A stretch of DNA of 64,000 nt from positions 186,001 to 250,000 of the forward strand of contig NC_089189.1 in the NCBI RefSeq assembly GCF_947507565.1, written 5' to 3'. Source of the stretch: Oscarella lobularis. Taxonomy: Eukaryota; Porifera; Homoscleromorpha; Homosclerophorida; Oscarellidae. Below, piece by piece: positions 1-12,371 of this stretch. The translations under genes and the position numbers were made by a program. Within the stretch, counting starts at the first letter, position 1, and every line of letters begins with the position of its first letter. The notes beneath the pieces are model-generated. The model was not told the DNA's origin. It was given only the letters and a program-made list of their open reading frames with translations, and made no database searches.

Positions 1-23
1 TCGACGGCGTTTTCAGTTGAAAG

Positions 24-2625
24 ATGTCTTCCACGGGTCCCTCATCTCGACAGGGACACGTCGCTGTCATTATCGATCAAGAGATGCTTCTTTGGGGAGG
101 AAGAGCGATGAGAGAATCGACGGGAGATCTGTTCTTTTGCTCTCAGGATGTGATCGAGTGTTTGAATCTTTCGACGAGTGAATGGAATGAACGACGAGCA
201 ATATCGAGCATCCCCCAATCCGACATTCCTCATCCATGTCTCTACGCACGAATTGGTGTCGTCCAAAATCGGGACATTTATCAATTTGGTGGTTGGTACT
301 TCTCGTCTGATCAGGGCCGTCCTGTCTATTCGAACGATGTTCACAAATTGGATGGATTGACGTTGGAATGGCAACGAATCCATTCCAATGACCAATCAAC
401 GCCCAGCGGGAGATCGAGACATGGAATGTGCGTGTTAGGGAAGAAAGGAGACGAACATCTCGTCATGATGGGCGGATTCGGAACAAAGATTGTTTCACCA
501 ATACGAGATGGATCTCAATTCATTCCTAATTCAAATGATCCTGACTCTGGATGGAACAATGAAGTTTGGTTGTTTTGCATCCGAAAGAGTGAGTGACGTG
601 TAAAATTATTTTGAATTGAATGTAGACATTTGTTTGAAGGGAATTGGATTCCAGCTCAATGCACAGGAAAAAAACCACATCCTCGATCCTCACATTCATT
701 CACTACCATTGATATTAATCGAGCAATTCTCATTGGCGGTTCTGATGAAACAAAGTCTTTCAATGATATTTATGTTTTTCATTTGAACTCAATGGTAAGT
801 TGTTTGTTTGTATTTGTTTGTTGATATTCTAATTTGTTTATGTAGGAGTGGATCCAAGTTCATTTGGATGGACCACATCATCTTCTTCCCTTATGGGGTC
901 ATTCAACTAATGTTGTTGATATTCCCGGATTAGGACCATGTGCTATCGTCTTATGGGGAGTGACCAATGGCAAGAGAATGGTCTCAATTGCTCATTTCAT
1001 TGTCATTGATTCTCGACAATGTCATAAAGTACTGACTAATATTTAACATGATTACTCTAATTTGTTTATTATTTATACAGGTTACTTTGACTGATAAAGT
1101 TATACGAACTATATTTCAGTCGACGTGTTCTCTATTGAGAATAAATGATCTATTTCTAATACGATTTGGAGGAACAAATGATTTCAAAACATGGAAACCA
1201 GTGGCCCTGTTAGACATTTTAAAATTTGGTAATTTAATCAAATTTTGATTCATGCAATAAACTGGGTTTGATTACATTTGAAATCAGATGGCTTCAAAAG
1301 TATTTCCGTAACGTCATCATCACGTGTCCCAATGGTATGTGCATAATCTATATAATTATAGTTGTATCATTTTTTGTGTAGAGCTTGGAGTCATGTCCGC
1401 TTCCGCGTCAAATAGCCGATACCCGTGACGCAGAGCAAGAAAAGGAACAAGTAACTCGTGTCATAGACAATCATGATCTAATTTTTGTATCTAGGTATCC
1501 TTTTTGGATTCGTCTCTTCAAATTGATCGAAACGATCTTACGTACGACGAAGAGGATTTCCTTGGCCAAGGTGCTTACGGAGTGGTCTACAAAGCGACAC
1601 TGAGAAAGGATGAGAAAGAGCAACCAGTCGCTGTCAAAGTTTTCAACATTTTCAAACAAACAAGAGAAAATAAGTGAGTTTTTATTCGTCTCACCTGTAA
1701 TTTTAATTTTTCACTTGAAGAGAGTACGACGAATTCAAGAAGGAAGCATCCATTCTTCTCCAAATCAAACCTCATCGTTTCGTCATTGATCTAATTGGTC
1801 TCTGCATCAAGGACGAACGCTACGCCCTAGTAACGGCGTTTGTGAGCGGATACAACTTGCACGAGCTCCTCTCTTCGGACGATGAAACGATTCAAAGGAT
1901 GGAGGTGAGAATATCGATTGCCAAGCAAATTGCAATCGGTATGGTCCATCTCCACTACAATCGTCCGCCTGTTATCCACTACGACTTAAAATCTGATAAC
2001 GTTTTAGTTGAAAAGAAAGGGGATGATGTCGTGTGCAAGGCGAGTTTCCATAGACTATTAGCTAGCAGGTTTACATTTATGTTTTTTTTAGATTTGCGAT
2101 TTTGGTTTGTCTAAAATGGCTGGTGTCAGCGATCTGACGAGCCATCGACCGTCTGGAACCACTCCCTCAGGCACCGTTGCGCACATTGCACCTGAGCGAT
2201 ATCGTGCTATTCCATACGAATCTGAAGATGAGCACGAAAAGATGGAAAAGGCAAGAAAAACCGACATTTACAGTTACGGAGTCTTATTGTGGGAAATTCG
2301 CGAGAAAATTCAGCCGTACAAAGGTAGGTAACATCAGAGGCATGAGAATAACTAGAACAGACTAGATTTGTTTTGTCTAGGCATGCCAGAGAAGGTAATT
2401 CATTACAAAGCTGAGAAAGGTGAGAAACTTCCAGAAGGACAGTCAGCATCAGAGACACCGGAATACTATAACATTCTTGTGGATAAGTGCACAGAATTCA
2501 GTCCAGATGCGAGACCAACGTTCCGAGAAGTGGTTTGGACATTGGAAGGCGATACCAGCATTCTAATGCCTCCTGAGGTTAGAGATTCAGAGCCTGCAAA
2601 GGACGGAGCTTGTTGTATTTCTTAA
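24..2625 (+). CDS. KK1: Kelch-repeat, non-RD TKL-like protein kinase, CaaX class
   Basis: Ten exons fit by frame and splice sites: 24-588, 640-794, 846-1028, 1081-1228, 1288-1334, 1382-1450, 1495-1673, 1721-2039, 2092-2323, 2381-2625, giving about 713 residues. The exon 1/2 join is uncertain: a weaker donor at 593 with an acceptor ending at 625 also keeps frame and adds six residues. Residues 1-350 hold about six Kelch motifs (LLWGG, YQFGG, MMGG, LIGG, VLWG, RFGG). A linker of about 60 residues follows. The kinase spans about 410-690: GQGAYG loop, VAVKVF lysine, KKEASIL helix-C glutamate, HYDLKSDN loop with HRD changed to HYD, DFG, APERYR, and RPTF near the end. The tail ends CCIS, a predicted CaaX farnesylation signal. 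The intron after exon 8 has a GC donor (gcgagt). Variable Kelch sites: SR-Q-GH, HPC-LY-AR, FGG-WYF, GR-SR-HG, MGG-FGTK, PR-SS-HS, PL-WG-HS. No signal peptide or membrane span. The ligand is unknown. Only 23 bases of its promoter are in the window. Confidence 0.85.
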
Positions 2626-2639
2626 CTCGATATTGATAT

Positions 2640-3110
2640 TGTATTTTTGTCAGTGTGGCTAATTTTATGACGTAACGAGAGCGCACTGGGATTATCACGT
2701 GACTGTGATTACGACGGCGTACAGTACGATTTCTCGCCTCATTTTCTAGTCGTACGCTGTCTCCATCGCTTTGAACGACATCGAAAATGGCAGAAAAGTC
2801 GTTCTCGAAGTACATCAAAAGCTTGGAAGACAGCGATAAAGCGGAACTTCGCTATTACGATCTATTAGCGTTCGCACGCGATCGTCTCGGTAAGTCGAAA
2901 GCGTCTATATTAAACTATAAACCATTTCGACCTTCTTTTCTTTAGATCGTCTTCCCTAGCTCCCTTTTGTCTCCGAATCTTCCTCGAATCGTGCATGCGC
3001 AACTGCGACGACGTCGAAATCGAATGCGAACACGTCGAAGCTCTTCTCGATTCGAGCAAGAAAGCCGAAATCCGCTTCAAGCCAGCGCGAACGCTATTTC
3101 GAGACCTCAC
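2640..3110 (+). pseudogene. Cassette A, 5' part: duplicated promoter and exons 1-2 of the IRP1/aconitase gene
   Basis: Exon 1 (2787-2889) and exon 2 (2946-3110) are near copies of the first two exons of the complete aconitase-like gene at 38,072. Recognisable pieces include RLPF near the start of exon 2 and [12 protein letters not shown] at its end, both typical of the IRP1 N-terminus. In this copy an eight-base insertion after CTTCCC in exon 2 brings in an in-frame stop. The fragment therefore cannot make the N-terminal domain in full. The promoter-like segment at 2660-2760 carries a TGACGTAA CRE-like site and a CACGTGAC E-box, as in the full gene. No later aconitase exon follows. The sequence passes straight into E-protein exons. 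Confidence 0.75.
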
Positions 3111-3150
3111 GTGATTCCATCTTTCGTCATCGCGACCCCATTTCTTTCAG

Positions 3151-3999
3151 AGCACACGGGACTGGATCAAGTTCTACAGAGTATTGGAGATTTTGGGTCT
3201 GGGTATAAGCCAAGACCACCCATGAATTCAATGCCTGTACCAGAACCAGCCATGGTAAAAATAATAATAAATATTCTATTTGATTAAGACTATATATTTA
3301 TTTAGATCTCTGGTTATGACGTATCCAGTGCTGATTTTGGCCTGGCGCCAAGTCTACCTGTTAGCATGGAAACGCAAGGAAGAAACGAGGCGAAAGCAAT
3401 GCCCATGCAAAAAGTGGGAAGTGGAGAAGGAATTCGAAAGGGATCGGACGTTCCCCCAATAAGAAATCACAGCGCAAGTGGAAGAAAACGTCTTGGAACA
3501 GGAGGAGGAGTAGACGGAACAGGAGGCAACAACGCAATCGGACCAGATGATCAACAACGCGTTAAACAGGCCAAAGAACAAGAGAGACGAAGTGCAAATA
3601 ACGCCAGAGAAAGGTAATAAAAATGACAATCACGTGACCATAGAATCAATAATCAATACTATATTATAGGATTCGAGTAAAGGATATCAATGAAGCGTTT
3701 AAGGAATTGGGTCGCATGTGTGCCATGCATTTGGAAGCGGATAAAGCTCAGACGAAATTGAATATTCTACACCAAGCCGTAGCCGTAATAACAAATCTCG
3801 AAAATCAAGTCAGAGGTATAAATAATAATTAATACATTAATTAATATAAAATTGATTTCTTTCAGACCGTAATTTGAATCCGAAGGCGGCGTGTCTAAAA
3901 CGACGAGAAGAAGAGAGTTCTATTGATATGAACAGGTCCATGTCTGACTATCCCAATGACCCGGATAATGAATACCCCAACGGCCCAACGGGTCTCTAG
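3151..3999 (+). CDS. Cassette A, 3' part: C-terminal exons of an E-protein (class I bHLH) gene
   Basis: Four exons (3151-3254, 3306-3613, 3670-3815, 3866-3999) keep one open frame of about 230 residues. The bHLH is clear: [11 protein letters not shown] basic region, [10 protein letters not shown] helix 1, [11 protein letters not shown] helix 2. The E-protein hallmark [16 protein letters not shown] follows directly. This family (TCF3, TCF4, TCF12, Drosophila daughterless) binds CANNTG sites as a homodimer or with tissue-specific bHLH partners. The N-terminal activation domains are absent. The upstream IRP1-derived exons splice in the wrong frame, so a protein would need an internal start, for example the ATG at 3222. 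It could be an expressed truncated E-protein or an unexpressed fragment. The sequence alone cannot decide. Confidence 0.7.
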
Positions 4000-4599
4000 T
4001 AGCAGAAGAAGTAGTCCGCAGAAATTAGGAAATATTGTCTCCTGATCTTTGTTTTTGATTCTCTCTCTCTCCTTTCTCTCTCTCTCTTTGGACTGGTGCA
4101 TGCACACTCACGCGCGCGTTAAAGGCGTTAGGAAGCCTTCTTATTTCATTTGACATGATCCGCTCTTATGCTTCAGTGCTGATTTTTTTTTCTAAAGTTT
4201 TTTCTCTTGTCTTTGTCTCTCTCTCTCTCTCTCGATTCTCTTCTTCTTTCCGTGGCATGCGATCTGTGTTTGAGAGCATGCTTCTATTATTCTTAGCATC
4301 TGATATTATTATTAGTTTGTACTATTCTGGATGTAAATAGAGTTCTCACGTGAATTGGGATTAATGATTTGCATGTGACGCGTTTGCGCATGCGCAAGTG
4401 GTAAAGGTCATTTTGATCGAATTTCTCGTCCTTTTTCTTCGTGTTTGACACGCCACCTCGATTTGTTGGTGTCGTTTGACCGACGGATATTCTTTATAAG
4501 GTATTTTTTAGATATTTTTGAAGGGGCGTTCTCTCAATTAGGGCGTGTCTCTAGAATCGCTTTCGTTCTGTCTTCTTCGACGGCGTTTTCAGTTGAAAG
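4000..4599 (+). promoter_or_regulatory. 3' flank of cassette A and class I promoter of KK2
   Basis: The first half (4000-4340) holds CT-rich microsatellite tracts (about 4064-4090 and 4216-4235) and no coding signal. The second half is the probable promoter of KK2. It has a TCACGTGA E-box near 4346, the perfect palindrome TGCGCATGCGCA at 4385-4396 (NRF-1 type site), and a GGGCGTGTC element near 4540, about 60 bases before the ATG. The same layout precedes KK4, KK5 and KK9. Confidence 0.55.
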
Positions 4600-7160
4600 A
4601 TGTCTTCCACGGGTCCCTCATCTCGATGGGGACACGTCGCTGTCATTATCGATCAAGAGATGCTTCTTTGGGGAGGAAGAGCGATGAGAGAATCGACGGG
4701 AGATGAGTTCTATTGCTCTCAGGATGTGATCGAGTGTTTGAATCTTTCGACGAGTGAATGGAATGAACGACGAGCAATAGCGAACATCCCCCAATCCGAC
4801 ATTCCTCATACATGTATCCACGCACGAATCGGTGTTGTCCAAAATCGGGACATTTATCAATTTGGTGGTGAATACTTGTCGTCTGATCAGGGCCGTCGTG
4901 TCTCTTTGAACGATCTTCACAAATTGGATGGATTGACGTTGGAATGGCAACGAATCCATTCCAATGACCAATCAATGCCCAGCGGGAGATCCCTACATGG
5001 AATGTGCGTTTTAGGGAAGAAAGGAGACGAACATCTCGTCATGATGGGCGGATGGGGAACACCGATTGTTTCACCAATACCAGACGAATCTCAATTCATT
5101 CCTGATTCAGATTATCCTGATGAGGGGTGGAACGATGAAGTTTGGTTGTTTTGCATCCGAAAGAGTGAGTGACGTGTAAAATGATTTTGAATTGAATGTA
5201 GACATTTGTTTGAAGGGAATTGGATTCCAGCTCAATGCACAGGAAAAAAACCACTTCCTCGAGCTGCACATTCCTTCACCACAGTTGATATTAATAGAGC
5301 AATTCTTATTGGCGGTGGTGATGAAACACAGTATTTCGATGATATTTATGTTTTTCATTTGAACTCAAAGGTAAGTTGTTTGTTTGTATTTGTTTGTTAA
5401 TATTTAATTTGTTTATGTAGGAGTGGATCCAAGTTCATTTGGATGGACCACATCATCTTCTTCCTTTAGAATGTCACTCAACTAATGTTGTTGATATTCC
5501 CGGATTAGGACCATGTGCTATCGTCTTATGGGGATTGACCAATGACGATAGAATGGTCTCTATTGCTCATTTCATTGTCATTGATTCTCGACAATGTCAT
5601 AAAGTACTGACTAATATTTAACATGATTACTCTAATTTGTTTATTATTTATACAGGTTACTTTGACTGATAAAGTTATACGAACTATATTTCAGTCGACG
5701 TGTTCTCTATTGAGAAAGAATGATCTATATCTAATCCGATTCGGAGGAACAAGTGATTTCAAAACATGGAAACCAGTGGCTCTTTTAGATATTTTAAAAT
5801 TTGGTACTTTATTCAAATTTTGATTCATGCAAGAAACCGTGTTTGATTAGATTTGAAATCAGACGTTTTCAAAGGTATTTCCGGAACGTCATCATCACGT
5901 GTCCCAATGGTATGTGCCTAATCAATACATATATAATTATGGTAATATCATTTTTTGTGTAGAGCTTGGAGTCATGTCCGCTTCCGTGTCCAATAACCGA
6001 TCCCCGTGACGCAGAGCAGGAACAAGTAACTGGTTTTTACTTATAGAACAATTGTTTCCTCTAATTTATGTCTAGGTATCCCTTGAGGATCCATCTCTTG
6101 AAATAGATCAAGAGGCACTCAAATACAACGAGGAGACCGACTTCCTTGGCTCAGGTGGATACGGAGAAGTCTACAAAGCGACGCTGAAAAGAAACGAGGC
6201 AGAGCAAACGGTCGCTGTCAAAGTATTCAAGAGTTTCAAACGAAGAAGAGCACAAAAGTGAGTCGAAATTTTCTCGCCTCCGATTTCTTAATTCGTCTTT
6301 GAAGAGAGTGCGACGATTTCAGGAAAGAAGCATCCATTCTTCTCCGAATCGCTCCTCATCGTTTCATCATTAATTTGATTGGACGTTGCACCAACGTCGG
6401 ACACTACGCTCTTATAACGGCGTTTGTGAACGGAGGCGACTTGCACGATCTCCTCTCTTCCGACGATGCGGCGATTCAAAGGATGGAGGTGAGAATATCG
6501 ATTGCAAAACAAATTGCAATCGGTATGGTTCATCTCCACTACAATCGTCCTCCTATCATCCACTACGATTTAAAACCGGTCAACATTCTCGTCGAAAAAA
6601 AGGGTGACGACTTCATTTGCAAGGTGAATTACTCTGAGAACTTTCAATTTATATGACGTGACCGTTCTCGTAGATTTGTGACTTTGGTCTGTCGAAAATT
6701 GCGGATAGCAGCGCTGTGACGAGCGATCAAGCGCCTGGATCGACTCCTAAGGGCACCGTTGCCTACATAGCCCCTGAGCGATATCGCGCCGAATTTCACG
6801 AAGGCGGAAGTCGACGTGTAAAGATAGAAGAAGCCAGAAAAGCCGACGTATACAGTTACGGAGTCTTATTGTGGGAAATTCGCGAAAGAAGTCAACCCTA
6901 CAAAGGTTAGCAAATATTTAATAAAAAGTCTTGTCTAATTTTATGTAGGTCTGCCAAAATATGCTATTCATCTGAAAGCCGAGCAGGGTGCCAGACTTCC
7001 CGAGGGCCAAGCAGCGTCCCAAGCTCCGCCACACTACACTAGTCTTTTGTATAAGTGCACCGATTTGAGTCCGGACGCGAGGCCAACGTTTCGAGAAGCG
7101 GTTTGGATACTAGAAGGCGACACGAGTGTTTTAGAACTTGCAAAGGATGGCGTCCACTAA
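4600..7160 (+). CDS. KK2: Kelch-repeat, non-RD TKL-like protein kinase, non-CaaX class
   Basis: Exons: 4600-5164, 5216-5370, 5421-5603, 5656-5803, 5863-5909, 5963-6025, 6076-6257, 6305-6623, 6674-6905, 6949-7160. The domains are as in KK1. The kinase has GSGGYGEVYK, VAVKVF, HYDLKPVN (non-RD), DFGLSK and APERYR. The C-terminus is LELAKDGVH, with no cysteine and no prenylation signal. The kinase half and downstream flank are almost identical to KK9. Variable Kelch sites: SR-W-GH, HTC-IH-AR, FGG-EYL, GR-SL-HG, MGG-WGTP, PR-AA-HS, PL-EC-HS. The Kelch half is closest to the other array members in framework but has its own set of variable residues. All exons are open, so the gene looks intact. Confidence 0.85.
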
Positions 7161-7775
7161 ATCAAGTGAAACGGAAATAATAATTAATAATGATTAACGT
7201 GTTATAGATGTCTAGCACACGTCTAAAGAGGCTCTATGAGATGAAATATCTTCGCAGCAGATTATCGATTGGTGCTTTTTTTTAGTTTTAGACTTATTTT
7301 GTATATTTCGGTGTTTTGATATGATATTAGCATTTTCTATTGGGGCTGGACTTCAATGGCTTGTCGTTCTCTCTGTTCACGTGAACTTTGAATTTTAGAA
7401 AAGTGAGTTGATTGCGCATGCGCACTTTAAGATTTTTTATTTATTCTTTTTAGTCGCTTGTCTGTGTCCATCGCATCTATTTATGGCCGCAATTCGTTTT
7501 GCATACGCTCATGGTTCGTTCACGTGAAAGTGGGAGTGAAAATGTGTTCATGCGCACTCTCAAAGAGATTCGATCAGATTTCCTCGTTTTCCTGTCGTTT
7601 TTTGCCGTTTGTGACGCGCGACATCGATTCACTTGTGTCGTTTGATCGAATGATCGTCTCGTTGATCTTGATAAGGTATTTTTGAGATATTTTTGAAGGG
7701 GCGTTCTCTCGATTGGGGGCGTGTCTCTAGAATCCCTTTCGTTCTGTCTTCTTCGACGGCGTTTTCAGTTGAAAG
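7161..7775 (+). promoter_or_regulatory. KK2-KK3 spacer with class II promoter of KK3
   Basis: From 7208 lies a segment starting ATGTCTAGCACACG that recurs after KK5, KK7 and KK9. It is open in only one copy, so it is probably 3' UTR or spacer. The promoter part has a GTTCACGTGAAC palindrome near 7375, the NRF-1-type palindrome TGCGCATGCGCA at 7413-7424, a second CACGTGAAAGTGGGAG block near 7522, and a GGGGCGTGTC element near 7716. The whole spacer is nearly identical to 34,706-35,315. Confidence 0.55.
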
Positions 7776-10375
7776 ATGTCTTCCACGGGTCCCTCATCTC
7801 GACAGGGACACGTCGCTGTCATTATCGATGAAGAGATGCTTCTTTGGGGAGGAAGAGCGATGAGAGAATCGACGGGAAAGAAGTTCTTATGCTCTCAGGA
7901 TGTGATCGAGTGTTTGAATCTTTCGACGAGTGAATGGAATCAACGACGAGCAATATCGAACATCCCCCAATCCGACATTCCTCATCCATGTGTTGGCGCA
8001 CAAATCGGTGTCGTCCAAAATCGGGACATTTATCAATTTGGTGGTTTCTACTTCTCGTCTGATGGCCGTCCTGTCTATTTGAAAGATGTTCACAAATTGG
8101 ATGGATTGACGTTGGAATGGGAACGAATCCATTCCAATGACCAATCAACGCCCAGCGGGAGAGAGAGCCATGGAATGTGCGTGTTAGGGAAGAAAGGAGA
8201 TGAACATCTCGTCATGATGGGCGGAAGAGGAACAACGATTGTTTCACCAATACCAGACGGATCTCAATTCATTCCTTCTTCAAAATATCCTAATGAGGGA
8301 TGGAACAATGAAGTTTGGTTGTTTTGCATCCGAAAGAGTGAGTGACGTGTAAAATTATTTTGAATTGAATGTAGACATTTGTTTGAAGGGAATTGGATTC
8401 CAGCTCAATGCACAGGAAAAAAACCACATCCTCGAGCCGCACATTCCTTCACTACTGTTGATATCAATCGAGCAATTCTTATTGGCGGTGGTAATACAAA
8501 GTATTTCGATGATATTTATGTTTTTCATTTGAACTCAATGGTAAGTTGTTTGTTTGTATTTGTTTGTTGATATTCTAATTTGTTTATGTAGGAGTGGATC
8601 CAAGTTCATTTGGATGGACCACATCATCTTCTTCCCTTAGCTGGTCATTCAACTAATGTTGTTGATATTCCCGGATTAGGACCATGTGCTATCGTCTTAT
8701 GGGGAGTCACCAATGGCGATAGAATGGTCTCTATTGCTCATTTTATTGTCATTGATTCTCGACAATGTCATAAAGTACTGACTAATATTTAACATGATTA
8801 CTCTAATTTGTTTATTATCTATACAGGTTACTTTGACTGATAAAGTTATACGAACTGTATATCAGTCGACGTGTTCTCTATTGAGAAAAAATGATCTATT
8901 TCTAATACGTTTTGGGGAAACAAATGATTTCAAAACATTGAAACCAGTGGCTCTTTTAGACATTTTAAAATTTGGTAATTTATATCAAATTTTGATTCAT
9001 GCAAGAAAGGCTAATTAGTTTTTAAATCAGATGGCTTCAAAGGTATTTCCGGAACGTCATCACCACGTGTCCCAATGGTATGTGCATAATCAATACATAA
9101 GTAATTATGGTAATATCATTTTTTGTGTAGAGCTTGGAGTCATGTCAGCTTCCGTGTCAAATAGCCGATCCCCGTAACGCAGAGCAGGAACAAGTATTCA
9201 GCTTTAAACGGAAGTGCGCAACTCTTTCTAATATCAACTCTAGGCACTTGTAGGGGATCTTGTAATTGAGCGAGACCAACTGAAATACGACGAAGCGGAC
9301 GATTTCATTGGCTCGGGCGGATACGGGGAGGTGTACAAGACGACACTGAAAAAGAACGAGAAAGAGCAAACGGTCGCTGTCAAAGTATTCAAGGCTTTTA
9401 GACAAAGAAGAGAAAAAAAGTGCGTTGACATCTTTCTTCCTCATAATTCCTAACATTTTTATTAATTAAGAGAGTGCGAAGATTTTGAGAAGGAATCATC
9501 CATTCTTCTCCGAATCAAACCTCATCGTTTCATCATCGAATTGATTGGACGTTGCACCAACGTCAGACACTACGCTCTGATAACGGCCTTTGTAAGCGGA
9601 GGCAACTTGCACGAGCTCCTCTCTTCTGGCAATGAAGCTATTCAAAGGATGGATGTAAGAATAGCGATTGCCAAGCAAATTGCAATCGGTATGGTCCATC
9701 TCCACTACAATAATCCTTCTATCATTCACTACGACTTAAAATCTGATAACATATTAGTCGAAACGAAAGGTGATGACTTCATTTGCAAGGTGAGTGACCA
9801 GGGAGGCTATGGCTTGCCAAGTTTAGATGTTTTTTAGATTTGCGATTTCGGCTTCTCGAAAATGTCTATTTTCAGCGCAGTGACGAGCTATCAGTCGGCT
9901 GGCTCGTTGCCTTCAGGCACTGCTACGTACATCGCTCCTGAGCGATATCGAGTTGATTCTCACGAAGGCGGAGCTAGGCGTGTGACATTAGAAGAAGCAC
10001 GAAAAGTCGACGTCTACAGCTACGGAGTTTTATTGTGGGAAATTCGTGAGAAAACGCGACCGTACAAAGGTTAGAAAAACGAATCAGTAGAACAGACTAA
10101 GATTGTTTTGTTTAGGCATGCCAGAGAGGGTAATTCATCACAAAGCTGAGGAGGGTCAAAAATTGCCAGAAGGAAAAGCAGCATCAGAAGCACCGTCATA
10201 TTATAATATTCTTTTGGAAAAGTGCCAGGATTGCAATCCACGTGTGAGACCGACGTTCCGAGAAGCTGTTTGGACATTGCAAGGTGATACCAGCATTCTA
10301 ATGCCTCCTGAGGTAAAGCCTGCTGAGGTTAGAGCTCCAGAGCCTCTAAAGAGATATATTTGTTGCATTTCTTAA
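7776..10375 (+). CDS. KK3: Kelch-repeat, non-RD TKL-like protein kinase, CaaX class
   Basis: Exons: 7776-8337, 8389-8540, 8592-8774, 8827-8974, 9031-9077, 9131-9193, 9244-9419, 9471-9789, 9838-10069, 10116-10375. All are open. The kinase has GSGGYGEVYK, VAVKVF, HYDLKSDN (non-RD), DFGFSK, APERYR and RPTF. The tail is longer than in KK1, with an extra PEV-type repeat, and ends YICCIS, again a predicted CaaX box. Variable Kelch sites: SR-Q-GH, HPC-VG-AQ, FGG-FYF, GR-ES-HG, MGG-RGTT, PR-AA-HS, GG-GNTKYF (one residue short), PL-AG-HS. Exons 9-10 are nearly identical to KK10, which fits a recent segmental duplication of the KK2-KK3 and KK9-KK10 pairs. Confidence 0.85.
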
Positions 10376-10389
10376 CACGATATTGATAT

Positions 10390-10979
10390 CGTATTTTTGT
10401 CAGTGTGGCTAATTTTATGACGTCACGAGAGCGCACTGGGATTATCACGTGACTGTGACGTAGGTGATTACGACGGGCGCACGATTTCTCGCTTCGTTTT
10501 CTAGTCGTACGCTGTCTTCATCGCTTTGAACGGCATCGAAAATGGCAGAAAAGTCGTTCTCGAAGTACATCAAACGCTTGGAAGGCAGCGATAAAGCGGA
10601 ACTTCGCTATTACGATCTATTAGCGTTCGCAGGCGATCGTCTCGGTAAGTCGAAAGCTTCTACATTAAACTAGAGACCATTGTGACCTTCTTTTCTTTAG
10701 ATCGTCTACCCTTTTGTCTCCGAATCTTCCTCGAATCGTGCATGCGCAACTGCGACGACGTCGAAATCGGATGCGAACACGTCGAAGCGCTTCTCGATTC
10801 GAGCAAGAAAGCCGAAATCCGCTTCAAGCCAGCGCGAACGCTATTTCGAGACCTCACGTGAGTCCATCTTTCGTGAGTCGCGTGATCGCGACCCCATTTC
10901 TTTCAGAGCGATCCCTTCGCGAGCACACGGGACTGGATCAAGTTCTACAGAGTATTGGAGATTTTGGGTCTGGGTATAA
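10390..10979 (+). pseudogene. Cassette B, 5' part: IRP1/aconitase promoter, exons 1-2 and stump of exon 3
   Basis: Exon 1 (10542-10644) and exon 2 (10701-10857) are intact copies of the start of the aconitase-like gene at 38,072. Exon 3 begins at 10907 with the authentic aconitase sequence AGCGATCCCTTCGC, then switches to E-protein sequence at GAGCACACGGGA, where both parents share GAGC-CACGGGA. In the aconitase frame the fusion runs on for about 15 foreign residues and stops at 10977-10979. This is the cassette closest to the intact gene, including the intron 2 sequence. A CRE-like TGACGTCA and a CACGTGAC E-box lie in its promoter. The predicted product is a ~110-residue N-terminal fragment, likely subject to nonsense-mediated decay. 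Confidence 0.75.
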
Positions 10980-11771
10980 GCCAAGACCACCCATGAATTC
11001 AATGCCTGTACCAGAACCAGCCATGGTAAAAATAATAATAAATATTCTATTTGATTAAGACTATATATTTATTTAGATTTCTGGCTATAAAGTATCCAGT
11101 GCTGATTTTGGCCTGGCGCCAAGTCCACCTGTTAGCATGGAAACGCAAGGGAGAAACGAGGCGAAAGCGATGCCCATGCAAAAAGTGGGAAGTGGAGAAG
11201 GAATTCGAAAGGGATCGGACGTTCCCCCAATAAGAAATCACAGCGCAAGCGGAAGAAAACGTCTTGGAACTGGAGGAGGAGTAGACGGAACAGGAGGCAA
11301 CAACGCAATCGGACCAGACGATCAAGAACGCGTTAAACTGGCCAAAGAACAAGAGAGACGAAGTGCAAATAACGCCAGAGAAAGGTAATAAAAAATAACA
11401 ATCACTTGACTATAGAATCAATAATCAATACTTTATTATAGGATTAGAGTAAAGGATATCAATGAAGCGTTTAAGGAATTGGGTCGCATGTGTGCCATGC
11501 ATTTGGAAGCGGATAAAGCTCAGACGAAATTGAATATTCTACACCAAGCCGTAGCCGTAATAACAAATCTCAAAAATCAAGTCAGAGGTATAAATAATAA
11601 TTAATACATTAATTAATATAAAATTGATTTTTTTCAGACCGTAATTTGAATCCGAAGGCGGCGTGTCTAAAACGACGAGAAGAAGAGCGTTCTATTGATA
11701 TGAACAGGTCCATGTGTGACTATCCCAATGACCCGGATAATGAATACCCCAACGGCCCAACGGGTCTCTAG
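10921..11771 (+). CDS. Cassette B, 3' part: C-terminal exons of an E-protein bHLH gene
   Basis: Four open exons (10921-11025, about 11078-11384, 11442-11587, 11637-11771) encode the same bHLH and the [16 protein letters not shown] extension as cassette A. Small differences include NLKNQV for NLENQV in helix 2 and EERS for EESS after the bHLH. No N-terminal activation domain is present. The frame does not match the aconitase exons in front, so translation would need an internal ATG. The exons are clean enough to be functional if a transcript exists, but the copy is also young, so openness alone is weak evidence of selection. Confidence 0.68.
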
Positions 11772-12371
11772 TAGCAGAAGAAGTAGTCGCAGAAATTAGG
11801 AAATATTGTCTCCTGATCTTTGTTTTTGTATTCTCTCTCTCCTTTCTCTCTCTCTTTGACTGGTGCATGCACACTCACGCGCGCGTTAAAGGCGTTAGGA
11901 AGCCTTCTTATTTCATTTGACATGATCCGCTCTTATGCTTCAGTGCTGATTTTTTTTCTAAAGTTTTTTCTCTTGTCTTTGTCTCTCTCTCTCTCTCTCT
12001 CTCTCGATTCTCTTCTTCTTTCCGTGGCATGCGATCTGTGTTTGAGAGCATGCTTCTATTATTCTTAGCATCTGATATTATTATTAGTTTGTACTATTCT
12101 GGATGTAAATAGAGTTCTCACGTGAATTCGGATTAATGATTTGCATTTGACGCGTTTGCGCATGCGCAGATGTCAAAGGTCATTTTGATCGAATTTCTCG
12201 TCCTTTTTCTTCGTGTTTGACACGCCACGTCGATTTGTTGGTGTCGTTTTACCGACGGATATTCTTGATAAGGTATTTTAGAGATGTTTTTGAAGGGGCG
12301 TTCTCTCGATTGGGGCGTGTCTCTAGAATCGCTTTCGTTCTGTCTTCTTCGACGGCGTTTTCAGTTGAAAG
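11772..12371 (+). promoter_or_regulatory. 3' flank of cassette B and class I promoter of KK4
   Basis: The segment copies 4000-4599: CT microsatellites (about 11836-11857 and 11981-12006), then a TCACGTGA E-box near 12119, TGCGCATGCGCA at 12157-12168 and GGGGCGTGTC near 12311. No gene is seen in it. Confidence 0.55.

Noticed and set aside
2787-3110. First impression of a death-fold or DED protein from the helical, charged exon 1-2 peptide
   Set aside because: [12 protein letters not shown] and [12 protein letters not shown] align with the IRP1 N-terminus, and the same exons continue into a full aconitase at 38,072.
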